DNA of 23,969 nucleotides from Candidatus Melainabacteria bacterium (GTDB lineage Bacteria; Cyanobacteriota; Vampirovibrionia; Obscuribacterales; Obscuribacteraceae). Position numbers and translations under genes: made by a program. Numbering within the stretch: position 1 is the stretch's first letter; every line of letters starts with the position of its first letter. This document shows positions 22,918 through 23,969 of this stretch, in pieces. The notes beneath the pieces are model-generated. The model saw only the letters and a program-made list of their open reading frames with translations, was not told the origin of the DNA and ran no database searches. The stretch covers positions 1-23,969 of the forward strand of contig PLXC01000070.1 in NCBI GenBank assembly GCA_003151275.1, written 5' to 3'.

Positions 22918-23835
22918 TCAATGCAGTGGCTGGAAAAGCTCGATGGGTATACGCCCTTGGCTCGCATCTTTGACCTCGCAGCGAGGTAGCGCTTTGAGGA
23001 TCGCGAGCCGCTCCGCGGGCTTGTAGTCACGAAAACTCAAGATGAGCTTATGCAGATGGGGGAGGCTCGTTATCGAAGGAAGCAATCTGATACTGACATT
23101 GGTATCAGCCAGGTCGAGCTCCTCGATTCCCCTACAGGCAAACAACACCCGAGCCATACCCTTGTCGGTAACGGGTGTGCGAGCGAGATGCAAGGTGTCG
23201 AGAGTCTTCAATTTTGCCAGATGGACCAATGCTTTGTCGCCTATGCAAGTGGCTCCCAGTCGCAGAAATCTGATTTTGTCAGAGGTGAGACTGGCTATGC
23301 AATCGTCATCGAGCTTAATGCTCGTTGCAAGAAGGTCGACCAGGTTGGTTAAATGACTGATTTCGCGGAAACCCTTTGCAGTCACAAGCGTTCGTGAGAT
23401 GTCGAGATGTTCGAGAGAATTCAGTTTACCAATGCTCTGCATTCCCCCATCACCCAGATCGGTTTCCTGGGCATCGAGTCTTCTTAGCGAGCTGAGCGGC
23501 CTGAGGTAAGCGAATTGCATTACTTCAATGGGAAACTTGGCCAAGTCCAATGCCACCAAATTCGATGAGCCCATCTTGGCTAAGAACGAGAGATCGAGGG
23601 AGCCTTCATAGTTAATCTTCAAGCCCAGTGCAGATCCTTGTGCAATCGATAAATTTCCCATGGCAGGACCGGAATGAATAACGCTCCTTTGCGTAGCATC
23701 CTTATAGACCGTAAGCTTCCCCACACCAACTTTGGGGAAATGCAAAGTGATCAGGTTGTCCGCGCCAAACGCAGATTGCTCGACAACAATCGTCATCAAG
23801 GCCGACAGAATGAGATACAAAAGGTTTCCCCGCAT
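22918..23835 (-). CDS. Secreted leucine-rich-repeat protein
   Basis: The product has a signal peptide (basic MRGNLLYLILSALMTI start, likely cleavage near SAFGA) and about eight leucine-rich repeats of roughly 23-25 residues in the middle and C-terminal parts. Examples are SLEHLDISRTLVTAKGF, IRFLRLGATCIGDKAL, TLDTLHLARTPVTDKGM and IEELDLADTNV. The L-x-x-L-x-L-x-x-T-x-[VI]-[TG]-D pattern is the bacterial type seen in many secreted or surface proteins that bind other proteins. Its role here is unknown. I chose the ATG at 23835 because it begins the signal peptide; a GTG at 23862 would add nine residues. Neither has a clear ribosome binding site. The region beyond 23862 to the window end holds nothing I can support. 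Confidence 0.82.
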   Translation of the reverse strand: MRGNLLYLILSALMTIVVEQSAFGADNLITLHFPKVGVGKLTVYKDATQRSVIHSGPAMGNLSIAQGSALGLKINYEGSLDLSFLAKMGSSNLVALDLAKFPIEVMQFAYLRPLSSLRRLDAQETDLGDGGMQSIGKLNSLEHLDISRTLVTAKGFREISHLTNLVDLLATSIKLDDDCIASLTSDKIRFLRLGATCIGDKALVHLAKLKTLDTLHLARTPVTDKGMARVLFACRGIEELDLADTNVSIRLLPSITSLPHLHKLILSFRDYKPAERLAILKALPRCEVKDASQGRIPIELFQPLH

Positions 23836-23969
23836 TTGATTATTGTATCTGCTCCCGGTCACATCAGTCTTGACCTCAGGACCCCTCGCACTTCTATGTC
23901 CAGATGTTTCTCGACGTCGCTTCTGCGGGTGCTTATGGGGAGCTGACCGAAACAGACAGGCACGACATT

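Noticed and set aside
23863..23969. Coding sequence at the right edge
   Set aside because: Open frames there are short, overlap the LRR gene antisense and show no recognisable content.

Overview
The window reads like chromosomal DNA of a Gram-negative, non-photosynthetic relative of the cyanobacteria, of the Melainabacteria/Obscuribacterales kind. This is an inference from style: a cyanobacterial Rcp1-like response regulator, a full-length polyphosphate kinase, many secreted proteins of unknown family, moderate GC and frequent GTG/TTG starts. No rRNA, tRNA or complete mobile element was seen, so the taxonomic call rests on protein character alone.

Layout. 1-354 has no convincing gene. 355-3598 (+) is a two-gene signalling operon: a soluble PAS-PAS histidine kinase whose centre is a 14-copy, 32-residue coiled-coil repeat, overlapping by 8 nt a single-domain response regulator. 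Convergent to it is polyphosphate kinase (3657-5849, -). Divergent from ppk are a small four-helix membrane protein with a repeated acidic tail and a YdcZ-type transporter (6101-7339, +). A DEAD-box RNA helicase follows (7568-8731, +) with a near-consensus promoter, a long leader and a clear intrinsic terminator. On the minus strand, an ABC-F ATPase (9619-11328) is coupled by an ATGA overlap to a secreted protein (8786-9622).

11507-14936 (+) holds a small conserved protein, a 470-nt gap with an array of degenerate 22-bp GATC-containing repeats, a secreted two-domain protein ending in a WCPPC thioredoxin fold, and an MFS transporter. The secreted protein at 14939-15751 (-) is a distant paralogue of the one at 8786-9622. 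15948-18504 is a cluster of small genes: an unknown 94-aa protein, a doubly frameshifted secreted pseudogene, two short helical proteins, a stand-alone S1-like protein and a Roadblock/LC7 protein. The last of these is coupled to a beta-propeller-like protein (18506-19570).

The right end (19851-23835, all -) is envelope-oriented. It carries a large putative lipoprotein, a TPR protein whose apparent 5' end is cut off by an in-frame TAG, a likely remnant of the 3' end of a group II intron, and a secreted leucine-rich-repeat protein.

Together the genes suggest signal transduction, RNA/translation management (helicase, ABC-F, S1-like), polyphosphate storage and a large secreted/envelope complement. 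The items most worth attention are the histidine kinase repeat array, the 22-bp repeat array before the thioredoxin-like gene, the paired secreted family with a W-x-A-G-[KR]-W motif, and the broken genes at 16306-16958 and 21880-22632. No defence system, CRISPR array or prophage was found.
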